A stretch of DNA of 64,000 bases, from positions 16,345,597 to 16,409,596 of the forward strand of contig NC_050473.1 in the NCBI RefSeq assembly GCF_013373865.1, in the 5' to 3' direction. The notes under the pieces were generated by a model. It saw only the letters and a program-made list of their open reading frames with translations, did not search any database and had not been told where the DNA came from. A program made the translations under genes and the position numbers. Of this stretch, positions 24,201-37,400 are shown piece by piece. Source of the stretch: Monomorium pharaonis. Taxonomy: Eukaryota > Arthropoda > Insecta > Hymenoptera > Formicidae. The stretch's first letter is position 1, and every line of letters starts with the position of its first letter.

Positions 24201-27200
24201 CAAACACGCGCCGGGTATGACGAAGAAGGCAAACCGAGGGTGAGGGTGGCACACGGGGGCGGCGGATGTACACAGGCGCGCACGCAGGGAGAACATAGGG
24301 GTTGAAGGGGGAGGGAGCGAACCCGCCACCACCGCCGCCGCCGCCGCCGGTGCCGGAGATACGCACGGCGGGAGTGAATTAGACGGAAGTAGATGAAGCG
24401 ATAGAAAGGAACGCGGCGAAAGTAGGACGAGTGTATAGGCATATGTGGAGCATGTGCGGGCCAATTCGTGGTAAATTATTTAACAGGTTCCCGCGACATG
24501 GCGGACGCGGAAACCAGCGGTGGTTTGTGTACCCTTCGCCGCTATAGCCCCGATGTTTATCGTACGCTTGTCGCAACAACGATGGTAACGGGAAAGGGCA
24601 ACAAATGCGGTAAGGCGCGAGCGTACGGGCGTACAATATTCACTGTATAATTGGCGCGTTGTCGGACATCAAGATGACAAGTAAATGCCGGGCGGCAAAA
24701 CGATCGAATCGCTTCAAATTTCACCGAGCGGAGAACGAGAGAAGGGTGGAAGGGGGAGAGAAAGAGAGAACGAACGAGATCCAGTTTCGTTGCTGCATTT
24801 CAATGACCCTAGACCCGTGTGTTCGCCGGGATCGAAAAATTCTTGGAATTGGGGCACGCGTTGCGTAATTCGCCGCTATCAGAATTCCTGGCGTTTTGTG
24901 ACTGCGCATAACACTTCAATAAAGTCCCGCTACGAGCCCGCGCCACGTTTGTCGACCAATAAAATCAGATTGCCGCGCGGTGAACGCAAAATCCGAACAT
25001 CCAGGCGGCCCCCGCAATGCCGCACTTTGATTATACTGCTCCTTTTCGTAACTTCCGGCGAACACGCGGCGTCTCCGAAATTAAAAGGGAAATTGGAGAT
25101 TTGTATCTCGCGTTCTTTTATCGAACCAGACACTCCCGAGTCAAACGCAAGCAACGAGATTAATTCTCTAATAGGATTTCGGAGTTATTAATGTGAGGTA
25201 CAATCAGGAGGTAGTTGAGATAGAAATACAGATAGCTTCGGAAATACGTTGTAATGTAAATTCCATACACGGTTTTGGTGTTAGAACCATTAACACTAGA
25301 ACACCCGGCATTAAATATATATACTTATTTCGACAATTTTTTTGTTTTTATTTTTAATTTCTTTACATATTTATAATTTGTTTTTCTTTAATATATAAAC
25401 AATTAATCCGCAAATGTAAAAAGTCCGACAAAAATTGCCTTATTAGTTTTTTTCGTAATTTAATGAAAAAATTTGAAGCCCGTTATTTTGGGTTTGATTG
25501 TTCTAGTGTTAAATTCGTCGCGTTGCGTTGCCACTCGGTATTGAATTTTACAGCGAATCAGGAGCACAAGTTTTTTTTTCCCTTTGTCCTACCCGACTGC
25601 AACGGGAATGCGCGCATCACGTCTCCAACTTTAGTCCGAAGGACGTATATGTCGTTTTACGTCCTAACATACGACTAGCGATGCTTCGCATTGTGAGCAC
25701 CGCAATTCTTTTGCCGAAGTAACCGGAAACATCGCGTTATAGAGATTCATGCTGCTTTCAAGCGAGAATACGACGCGTTTTATGACTCTCCGAAGGATAC
25801 GTTCATCTAAGCAAAAATAAGAGGGAGTTTCTAATCTTGTCGTAACATCGCACGTTAATGTTCTGTTTGCCCTATGCTCACGATCGCAGCGAGCACATTT
25901 GTTTCAATAACAGATTGAATATTGAACACGATGTGCGATTAATATTAAAAATAAGGAAAGTGCTATTTCTTGATCGAGGCTGTTTTTAAACTTTAATAAT
26001 AATTTTTTGTGTTTTTTACAATCTCGAGATCATTGAATTGCACGCCGCACAGTTTCATCGATTGAAACACAATCCTTACATAAAGTCGAAATAATTAATT
26101 CACAGATTTTTTTCGCTGAAAAAGTTGCAAGGAAATTATTGCCAAAAATAATTAATTTTCCCAAATTGTCTCGATGGAGAAATTACATTTGTTTGCGAAT
26201 AATCTAATAAATCTAGTAATTAAATATTAGATGCATTAAGATTATCTTCCGTCGCGTAATCATATCAATAAATCTGATCGAAAGATCTTACAATCAAGTT
26301 CTGCAAATTGTACAGTATATTTATTTTTAGCTCTCACGTTGAAAGAGATCGCAGAAAATATCTTGTCGTGGAATTCTTGTCATGGAAATTAGAAAATTAA
26401 TTTTGTGATAAGATCCAGTCCCTTTCTGAAGTCGGCAGCTTGAAGCTTGAAATACCATCTCCTATATTCCCACAACGGTACTAAAAGGAAAATGTTGTAA
26501 GGACGCACGCACGTCGTCTTAACGTGACAGCTGAGGGACACGCGTGTATCTAGAGGCTTCCGCGTAGAATAGTGTCCAAATAATATGTTCCCGAGCTCAC
26601 CTACGATCGAAGTGTCGGGCTTTTGTTGCGCCTAACATAACGAGGAGCATTTATTGTGTTGTCGTGCCATCCGAAAAGACAGCGGAACGACAATCGTCGA
26701 ATCAAACGCACAAAAGTGAAATATTTTAATAGATTATATATTAAATGTGATACCTTTACACAAATGTAATACTAAAGCACTGTGGTTAATACTTTCAATA
26801 CTCAAAATAAGTAATAATCATTGGTTAGTTCAATGTTCAGTATTATATTTTTACAAAGGTAGAGAATTACGCTCGCGCTACTTGCAAGACAGGAGGCGGT
26901 GCGATGCATTTGCGAGCATTTTTTACAAATCAAATTACTGCGGCGGCGCTATATAGTTCGACACGTGCATATGCATCGTAACGTGACGCTTCCACCGCGG
27001 AGGCAATTACGTTCCGCTCGCTACCGAAAATTCGGCACGCCGGCGTAATCCCCGAAATTACGTGCCGCGAAATAGCGGCGACGTCGCCTTCGTTAGAAAT
27101 AATCCGCCGTGTCGGAGGTAGAAGCCTGGCACGATCTAACGGACCTCGAATTGTCAATTTCAGCCATGCCTGTACATTCGACATTATACACGGCATTGTA

Positions 27201-28353
27201 TACACGGAGACTATGTTTGTCCAATGTGATGGCTACTGGCCGGCGGAATCGTTCGAGTAAGATAGCACATGTTTTATGCATATCCAGTTACGCTTGTCTC
27301 CTTTTCATTTATCTCATCGAAAATCGTTTTTATACGGGTATGCGAAAATTTTTGCTTCACTTATTTCATTTATTTTATTCGAGAACGAAGACAATTTAAA
27401 TTTCTCATTGATTTTGTTGCGTATAAATCCAATTAAACGGCAACTTCGGTTATTCTGCGTAATATAAAAATGCAAAGTACATCCGCGTTTGCAGAATTAA
27501 CATATTCGTAATGAGAACATCGTCTTCTCGCAATGACGATGACCGCGCCGCACACAAAAAAAAAAAAAACCAGCGGTGTCCGCACATACGCGTATCTTCA
27601 CTCCTAACGATGTATGTACGTACGTACGCACAGCGGTGTCCACCAACACGCGTGTGCACGTATATAATGGAGAGCTCGAGGAAACGAATGATACCACGGG
27701 ACAGCAAAAGAAACGGCAGCAGGAATAAATTGGAAGGACGAGAGAGAGAGAGAGACATGTAGAAATGCAAGGCGCAAGGTGCAGGGAAAGACCGAAAGTG
27801 ACGAGGACGGCGAGAAAGGGAGAAAGAGAGAGCTCACCGAGAGAGGCGAGTGGATTGTTATGCGGAATTGCGAATGTATGAGGAGCGGCAAGGGGGGAGA
27901 GGCGAGGCAAAGGGGGAAATAACTCCCCGGAGCAGGTGCGACAGAACCGGTCGCGTCTCCGCGCGCTGTATTTACTCGCCATCAGATAGGCAGTAACCTT
28001 TCCACCTACCAGGCATTCAGGTTTCGTCGAGAGCAGATACAGGTATTTCCTCGCGGAGGCGAGGCGGCGAAAAAGAGATCCCCGCCGAGCTGAGCGTACC
28101 GTCGGAACGTATCGTCGGCGTGCGAATAAATAAAATGTCCCCGGTAAGGGAAAACTAGGATATCGCGAGGAATCACGGCACTTGCACTTGTCGCGCCACT
28201 TCGCGACGCTAATCGCCGGTTTTGAGGACGTCGCTTAATTTTAATCACAGTTTAACTGTCCCTCGCGATTAAACGAGGATTAAAGTTAATTGATGCTGAT
28301 GAAGCCGGCCGGCCGCGTTAAGGGCCGACGAAGTATATCTCGCTGGAGCAAAA

Positions 28354-28411
<58 letters not shown>

Positions 28412-31400
28412 GTCTCTCCCCGCTCGCGCGTCTTATTTCGAAATTAGCCTATTTCGCCGTAAGAATACGTATATGAACTTACAGGAAGGATCGCGTTTGT
28501 CGTCGCCGAGGTCGTCAAAAGTAAGATCCGACAAGATCCAGGACGCCGTCGTTTCGTCGCATAATGAGGAGGGAATCGGATATAGAAACTGTGGAATGCG
28601 AGCTCCTTTTCCCGCCGCTAACACAAAGGAGCCTGTCGGTCCGAAGAAACGTACGCCGGCGTACCTATGCAATTGTTTCGAGGATCTTTAGCGATTCGTG
28701 CCGACCGAGGAAGGAAGAATCGTGCTACTTTCGCGCTTCGATCGATACCGGCGGACGGTGTTTCTACCGTCCGGAGATCTCCTCCCCTCCCCCCCCCCCC
28801 GGTTAGTGGCCAAGAAGCGTATAAAGATCCGGGCATTAGAGGGTGGCCCGACCGGTTGGCTGGCTGTCCGGCCGAATGAATCCAGATCCGCGGGATAAAA
28901 CGAGAAAAGCGTGGCTTTGACTGTCCTCCTCCCCCGCTTCACCCTCGGTCGCGCGCTCGCGGAATCGTGCCCCATCACTTTCCTTTTTCTCCTTTCTTTC
29001 CCCCTTTTCCTTCCGTTTCCTCTCTTTGCTCTCTCACGCTTTTTGTTCCTCTTTCTCTCTCTTTCTCCTTCTCTGTACGCTCCTGCTCTTTTCCCTTCGG
29101 GACCTCGGGAGGTTGTTCCGGATTTCTTCCTGGACAACGTTTCCAAGACAATCGAGGGACCACGGATAATCGCGAGCCAATCAGTCCCGCATTGAGTTCC
29201 GAGGGACTCTCCCTTTTGCGTCTAGCCCTCGAGGCGCAGGGAGGACGTGGAACACGTGAAAAGGGAAAAGCGAGATAGACGGGGAGCGAAGTAAAGAGGC
29301 TCCGACGGGATCCTTTCGGCGACGGACCGACGAAAGCAGCTTTTCAGAGTCACTCTTGACGTTTCACGGGGAAGAGCGGATTACGGTGAGGGGGGGGGGG
29401 TAGGGAGAAAGGCGGCGGCGGATGAGGAACGAGATACGAGGATTAATAAGCGGACAATCGCGATCGCGTGATCGTAAATAAAACGTCTCGGGACGGGAGG
29501 GAGTAGCGCGTAGCGCGCGATTTTTCGGAGGCCGCATTCTACGCGCGCTACGCGAAGCGGCAAGCAGAAGGAGGTCGGTCGCATTAGCCCGAGACGTAGA
29601 CTTATCGAGGCCGTGGCGACTCTCCACAGTGTGCCGTCCAACCGGGGCTCCTTCACGGCATATTTTTCACCGTAATCGTGCGATCTGCGTGCGATCTACA
29701 TACGGCGATACTCCGCTCGTGAGAAACCCATTAGCCGCGCTGCGACATTCGCCACGGGCTGAAGAAAACGCGGCCGCGATCTGTAATCTATGGATTATAT
29801 GCGATTCAAATGAAATTACTCCGTATCTGCGCGACGTAACCCGGGATTGCCGACAGCGGCGGAGTCGTAACGCCCTGATTGCCTATTAGACTCCGCCGGC
29901 GGTTTTATTCAGACACGCGTACTGGATGGCAACGTAACTGGATGAGCGTGCGCGCGCGCGCGCGAGTCCGGGGCAATCAGCGATTACCGGAGAAACTGCG
30001 AGGAGAAACATCGATTTACAGCCTTAGTTAGGAAAATCAAGCGGACGCGCCTCGATCTCCTTTCGGCGATCGGAAAAAGATAATCTGTCAGGTAGCGCCC
30101 GGATTGGGCCCGCGCTCTTAGACGCGAATCTATCGACGTCCCTCCTCCCTCACCCTCTCCGCCCTTTTACTCGGAGGGGGAAAAAAAAAAGATTTCTCTC
30201 GGGTAAAGCGACTTTATCGCTCGAGCGGCCGCGCGCGCGTTGGAATTCAGGAGCTCCCAAATAACTCCGGGCGAGAGATTATGATCAAAGAGGTTCTCCC
30301 TTTCCCTTCTCCCTCTCGCCCGCGAGATCGTTTAAAGAACTTTCGGGCTCGCGGGAAAGAGGGGAAAGGTGGGGAAGAGAAAGAGAGAGAGAGAGAGAAG
30401 GGGAGGGGGGGAGTTTTACGGGAATTACGACTTAGCGCGCTTTGTAAGTAAGTAACAGCTCTTCGGTCGATGAGGGGTGGAGTCGCGGAAATGTAATTTG
30501 CCGCGAATGTTCGCGTAAGGACGGGCGCTTTTCGCGCAGCTGCTCCCGACGAATTCGCGCGTATACGATATCGCCTTACTTACGCCCGCGCGAAGCGAGA
30601 CGAGCCGAGCCCGAGCCAAAGTAAAGGGGAGAGGGGCGGCAAATGCAAAGCAATAATGACATCACGTGCACGAGGCAGGTTCATAGGTCGGGCGTTTCTT
30701 GCGTTCTGTCTTTCGCCGCTATTGCCTCGCTTTTTGCCCGCTTTTGTCGCCCGCCGGGGCCGCGCCACGCCCCGCGTCGCATGTACTCATCGTTCCCTGT
30801 CCTTCGCGAATCTCGCGCGGTACATATCCATTTTTTGTTACAGCTCCTCCTTCATTAATTTTCCGCGTACGCATTATGCGTTCCACTCGCCGCAAGAGAG
30901 AGAGGGAGAGAGAAATCGCACTCGCCGTAGTACGAGTCAGCCTTTGATAAGCCGGCACCGGTGAGCGCATTTTTACATGCGCCGTGCATCCGCATTCTAT
31001 TTGCCGCAATCGTATTCTAGATACGGCACGGGTCAAAATTCAGCACGAAGTTATGATTGCGGCGTTAAGAAACGAACTCGAAGCCGCCGTATAGTGAGCG
31101 CCACATAATAAGAGAGCATAATACGACTAGACGTTTACAAGACGATCGATTCGTTTAATCGTAAAGCCCGCCATTTGGCGAATAGCCAAAATAGAAAAGC
31201 CATGAAACGTACGTAACCCGGACATGCCTCCCCCGAGGTGGGACGGCAGGGGCGAGTCTTTAATAATTCATCAAGATTCCTATGTAAAATTAGCGCTGTT
31301 AGTATTGAATATATTTCGTCGGTCGTGCTGCGGCATTGTAACGTCGCCATCGTTCCCGCCGCATTATTCTAATTAGCTGTAGAATGCATACTCGGTACGT

Positions 31401-34400
31401 GCATAACGTAGCATAAATAATTGAAAACGTGAATGGTCGTGGCGTTTTATGCAGATATCGCGCGGAGAGGGGGAGGGGGCGCCCAATTCCCCGCGCGCGG
31501 ACGATTATTTTCGACGATTAAACGTAATCGGGCAGGACGCGCGCGTAGCGTGTAATATTTAATATTCGATAATGTCGAAAATCGTCGCTCGCGTTCCGCG
31601 GACAAATCGCAAAGAAAGACGAAGCCCCTCCCCTTCTTTCTCTCGGGGTTACGCAAATAAATAAAACGATTATCATTCGGCCGCTCCCTTTGGGACTCTC
31701 TCGCGCTCTGTATCACGAACTCACCCTCGGAGCAGCAAGCGAGGGCTGCATTACCCGCGACAGATCGCTTATTGTGCATGCAAATCTCCGAGCGCGCTCC
31801 GTTCATCGTGAGCATATTATAGGCAAATAAATACGGCGTGTGATCCGCTGGATAATCAATAGTCGAAGCGGAAACATTGCACGCGCGATGAGAGGAGAGT
31901 CGGTCGACGTGGGACGCTATACGCGTTAACGGGATCCGTATGTGTCTCTCGCGTTTCGCGATCCTCGAAACGCGCGTGCGACAAGGTGTGTCAACTCGGT
32001 GAAATTCCCAAAGGAGACGCCGATGATCGATGCATTCAAATATTTGATGGTCGCACTCGCAAGCAACATCAAGATATTATCGAATTTTCGATGTTTGACT
32101 TGTAATTGACACAGAAACGATATTTTTATGTGCCTAAAGTCGAACTCGTCTCTCCACTTATTTTGATTAAGAAAATATTCTTATTCTCAAGAAAATATGC
32201 CAATGACGATGTACATTTCTCGATGAATATCGGAAATTTAGTTATTGCAAATAATGCGATATGACGTAACCCTTTTATCTCGGAATCATTTAACAGTTGC
32301 AAAAAAATTTTTATGTCTGTGAACGTTACATGACAAATATATGGAATAGAAACATTTTAATATTTTAAAAGCATACAAGAACTTTTCTACTTTTCTCTTT
32401 GTTATTTTTATTGCAACTACGTATGTATAATAATTTGCATTGCAAAGCTAAAACCTTTTTTTTTTTACTTTTGGTAAGTCCAACTAATATGTCGAGAAAG
32501 TTATAATACCGCAAACTTTTATTGCATGTATGATATTTTAAACTTTTATTTTATCACCGAACCGTAACAGCATCAAACGAAAGATGTTTCGATACTGTAC
32601 TAACGTATGGAATGGAGTCTACGTTACCGAGAAGTTTTTTAATACATATCGCAATACGTGTTATTTATATGCACATTAAAAATTGTCGCATCTATATAAA
32701 ACTATTAGAAATCAATATAGAGTCACATTCACATGAAAATATAAACTGCAGTAATATTTTTTTTTATATTAACCTGACTACATGGAAAAGGTTAACAATC
32801 TGTTACATTGACGCTATTAATGAAGAAAATATATTTAGCGTGTGATATAAAAAAAAAAGGTACGCGCGCATTATGCGCTCTAATCGAAAGAGCTAGCGGA
32901 AAAGCGGTATATCCGTAAAAAAGTGGAACCCCTTGCATTTTTTAAAAATTTTTTTTATTTAACCGAGAATAGTCCTATCGTCAGAAAAGAACCGCGGCGG
33001 ATCCGTAGCGCATTAGTCACAGCTCGCTGGAGCTCGTGGAAAATTTTCGCCGGAAGGCTCTCCGTCCGCGTACTAGTAGAAAGTTTGACCGGTCAGCCAG
33101 CCAGGCAGGCAGGCAGGCAGGCAGGCAGCTCGCACCCGGCTACGGGGCCGTTCGTTAGTCAGGACTTTGAAATACCGCGGTTTCCTGTTTTTCTCTCGTG
33201 CTACACATATCGCCTGGCCGCGCCGACTTATTTCGCGCCGGCGTGCCCGTACGAAACGTTGTACACCGCACCATTGTGGAAATAGTTGCCGCGATGTTTC
33301 TCGTGCTCTTCTCTCTTCCCGCGTTTTTATTCTTCTTCCTTCTCTTTTTTCCCCCTCTCTTTTTACCGCCCCCTTCGTTTTTTTCGCCTATTCATTTTCC
33401 CCTCCTTCGCGGTTTTCACCTCTCGCTTTTCAAGGCCGGATATCCTTCTCTTACGACCGAGTCATCCCTCACAGCCACGGATCTCAAGCTCTCCCGCTCG
33501 CTTTCCATCGTCGCGGCCGCCGCTGGCTTTTCCTTTCTTTTCCGGCGTTGCGGTCGAAGTCGCCGCGGCGCAGCGCCGCCATTTACGCGAACATCCTCGA
33601 TAATAAATCCCGTCAAGTGATTTACGAAGTATCCTCCTGCAGCCACCCGCGAGCGAGCGCCCGCGGACCGCCTTCCGGGCGTAACCCCCCCCCCCGGTGC
33701 AGTTTGAAAATTAATAACGCTGACGGCGATAGGCGCTGTAATGCGGCTTTTATGACCCCCGCGATTGCGGAATTAAATATCGCAACAATGACGACGTACC
33801 GTCAGCAGCGCGTCCGTATAATTGTCGATTATTTCTACACATGTCCCGCTTAGTAATTGCATATTTCCAGATCACTGACATTAACAATTTTCCATCGTAA
33901 AGCGATATACATTTCTTCGTGAAAATATATTGCATCGGCACGATGCTTTATAATATTAATAATTGGCCGCAGCGACATACCAATTAATTATCTTTAATGA
34001 CTATAGAATATATAGAATTTAAAAAACGTATAATTAGCTGTTTTCCCAAAGGGAATATTCTAAATATTTAATCTGATTGAATATTTAAGATATTTCTTTT
34101 GAGAAAACAGTTACATTTTTTTAATTCTATATATTCTAAAGTCTTAATATATATATATATATATAAAATGTAAAAAATGAAAAGAAACAGAAAGGAAGAG
34201 AAAGAGAGAGAGATACCTTTTAAGAAAGATGTTACTTATCAAATATAAAAGGTGAGTAAAACTCAAAAAGCAGAGAAAGCATTCCGAAAGAACATTATTT
34301 ATCAAGCACGAAATCAATTCGATGTTGCGCACATGTTGATTACACGTCGTAGAAGATGAAAAGAACACGACCGTAGGATTAATATTATGCATTCGCCTTT

Positions 34401-37400
34401 TGTTAAACGTCGCTACGAAATGCAAGCAGTAATATGCGAGGCGGAAAATGACGTCGTCTGGCCTTTACGAGCCAGGATGCTCGCTAGAGAATCGCGATAT
34501 CGAGGGGGATGACGATCTTGCATTACAAATAGAAAATTGTTACTGCGATATTGGTGCGCAAGGGAACATAAGCGCAGAGACGAAAGGCCCGCCGAGTTTC
34601 GTCGTGAAGAAATTCGTTGAACGCGCGACGCAGCTACCGATGGCACAAAACTTTTATTAAAAATTGCCAATGCCCGGCATGCAACTTTTGCTTAATATCG
34701 ACGCCGGGATGATTTCGCGTAAATATGTTATTACTATTTTCGCGAATTTAAGTGATTGGATATTTTCGCGAGGCCACGCGCCAAATTCTCAAATGTAATT
34801 CGCACTTTTTGTCTCCGATAAATGCGGCATCGACGAAAATAATATTGCATTAATTCTACTTTGGAAAATCAATATAAAATTAATCTCAAACGTAAATAAT
34901 TAATACCGCGGGGTTAATTAATATTGCAAATTTTAGAATTGCAAATTAGCATTATTTCAGCTTTCACTAATAATATTCTAATCTGCAGATAAAGAGGCTA
35001 TATAATTTAGCGGTCTGTCACTCGTTGAAACAAGTCAATTAAAAAAATTATTGGATTATTTACACCGAATAAATCTTGGGGATCCATTTTCGTTTGGAAA
35101 AATATGATAGCTCGCTTTTCGCCCTTAATTCTAAGTGTTTATAATTAATTAAATTGTCCTCGTGTATTTCGGCAGCCCTTTTAAAAGAAAATTGACTCTA
35201 AATTACAACGCGGGTTAATATGCAAGCGAACCTGGTCGGGTACGTCACGGAGTGCGTCTTTTATGCGCCTTTTATGCGCATGATGAATGACTTCGTAACG
35301 ACGCGTCAATATCGAAATAAAACTCGCAGTTCCCTCCCAGCTCGTTCCCCATTACGTATGATCGGTATAAAACGCACTTCTGTAACGCCGTATACACCCG
35401 TCCCTATGCACGGGCGATATCACCGGTAGTAAAATCGAGCTCCGAACGAAAAGAGAAGGGACGGAAAAAGGGGTAGAAAAAGGGAGAGCGAACAATACGA
35501 CGTACCGAAAAATACGTTTCCTTCCTCCCCGACCCGTCACGGCGTCACGTTCCAACTGCAGTTGCATCGCGGCTGCCGAATAGGGCGAACGTGTGCGCCA
35601 TCGGGGATGTGCGCCCGGAGGGCTGTAAGGGGCAACGTCGCGCGCGACCGGATACATTATCCGCACGGAGCTTCCGGTTATCTCGAGTCACCGATCGTTA
35701 CATCGCGGACGTTATTTCACGGGGGACGTTGAAGCCCCATTTTTTCTCTCGTTCTTCTCTTTTTTTCGCCCGTCTTTCCCTCCCCTCTCTCTCTCTCTCC
35801 TTTTCGTTTCTCTCTCTATTTCTACAGTGACCCGCGGCGACGTGGACACGGATGACATTCCGACATCCCGGGAGTGCGACGACTGCGCTTTCGGTCTATT
35901 CCTCCTCCGTCGTCGCTGCGGGCTGTAATTGCAGTTTCCTTTTATTTCGAGGCCGCGCGACGCCCGCGGAATACTCGTGCTTTACAAACTTCCCCGCGTC
36001 TTCTCACTACAGTTCGCGATATGAAACTCGAGCTCGGGGGGGGGGGGGGGGAGGATGGTTGGCCACGGCCGCGGTAGCGGCGACGGCGGCGGCGGCGGCG
36101 GCGACCGCCGGCGAAAGAATTTTAAGTTTCCATCGAACGAAGTTGCACTCTCGTGGAATTTCAATATCTTCGCCCCGTAATGGACCGTTACTGCACGCAT
36201 TACGCTCCATTACGAGCACGCGGTTTACCGCAAGGAGATCTGTAACCGTTTAAGCGCGTTCGAAGCCGCGGCGCTTCAAAGCCGCGGCCGTATATACGCC
36301 GAGCTTGATCACTTCGAAGAAAATCAATTTTAAAATACGAGAGAGAAAATGCACGAACGCGCTCGCCGGAGACAATTAAAAAACTCGTTATATAAATATA
36401 AAACAAATATCTATAATACGTATACATTGCATATATGTTTGTTTTATATAATAAATTTATATATATCTATATTTATTTTTTTGCGTATATTTTACTTTTT
36501 CCAATGAATCCGATTTTTCGCGTTGTTTTTTCCCATTTTGATTTTCCTATTGTAACAACAAATCTAAACGGATTTAAAAATAAACAAAAATAGGAAGAGT
36601 CTGATGGTTTCGCAGCCGCGCCGTCGTTTCTTTTAACTGTCAAGTACAGCGCAATTAAAGTTTATTAGTATTAATTAAGTCATTGCGCGGTAACATATAA
36701 CTAACGCGTACGTCTATAATTTTTATATATTTAAGCGGTATATTACTCGTTTGTACATACTATAAAATTAAGCAGTTTCTAACTCGCCTACGTGAATTAT
36801 TTAGCCTCAAGTGAAACTTAAATCGACAGAAATTGTTGCAGATAATATTACATCATTGTTTATGATACATATTACAATGAAAAACAATAATGGATAGATA
36901 ACGCAAATTACAAACGAACAACGGAACTGTAAATAATATGTTATTATGATGTTCAATTGTATCGCCGAAATCTTTTCCAATGTGAAATTCTAAATATTTT
37001 TTTAGTATTATCACTTTAAAATACACACTCTTCAATTTTTATTATTAAAGCAAACGCAAAGATTAGCACCTGTCTACTTTTAATTCACACTATTGTTCAC
37101 TATTTTCGTACCTCGCTACGCGTATGTACACACACGGCGTTATATGCATGTATGTACAACTGGGAGTTAGCGTACTTTCATAATTTGCTTTACTGTCAGC
37201 AATACAGTGTGTAAAGTCGTCTGCTATAATACGGAAAATATCGCGCGGTGTAGCGTTTGATGTATCCGATCGTAATCTATTCGGTTTAACGATCGAGTAA
37301 AAATTTAATGTTCTAAGAACCGTGGCAATTGAGGTAGATAAGGTAACGCTGCTGTGAACGTTCTATATCCCTATTAACTTTACAATCGTTCTACTTTAGT

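Noticed and set aside
33167..33853. 228-residue plus open frame
   Set aside because: Phe/Ser/Pro-rich translation of CT-rich DNA in intron 1; overlapping frames are equally open.
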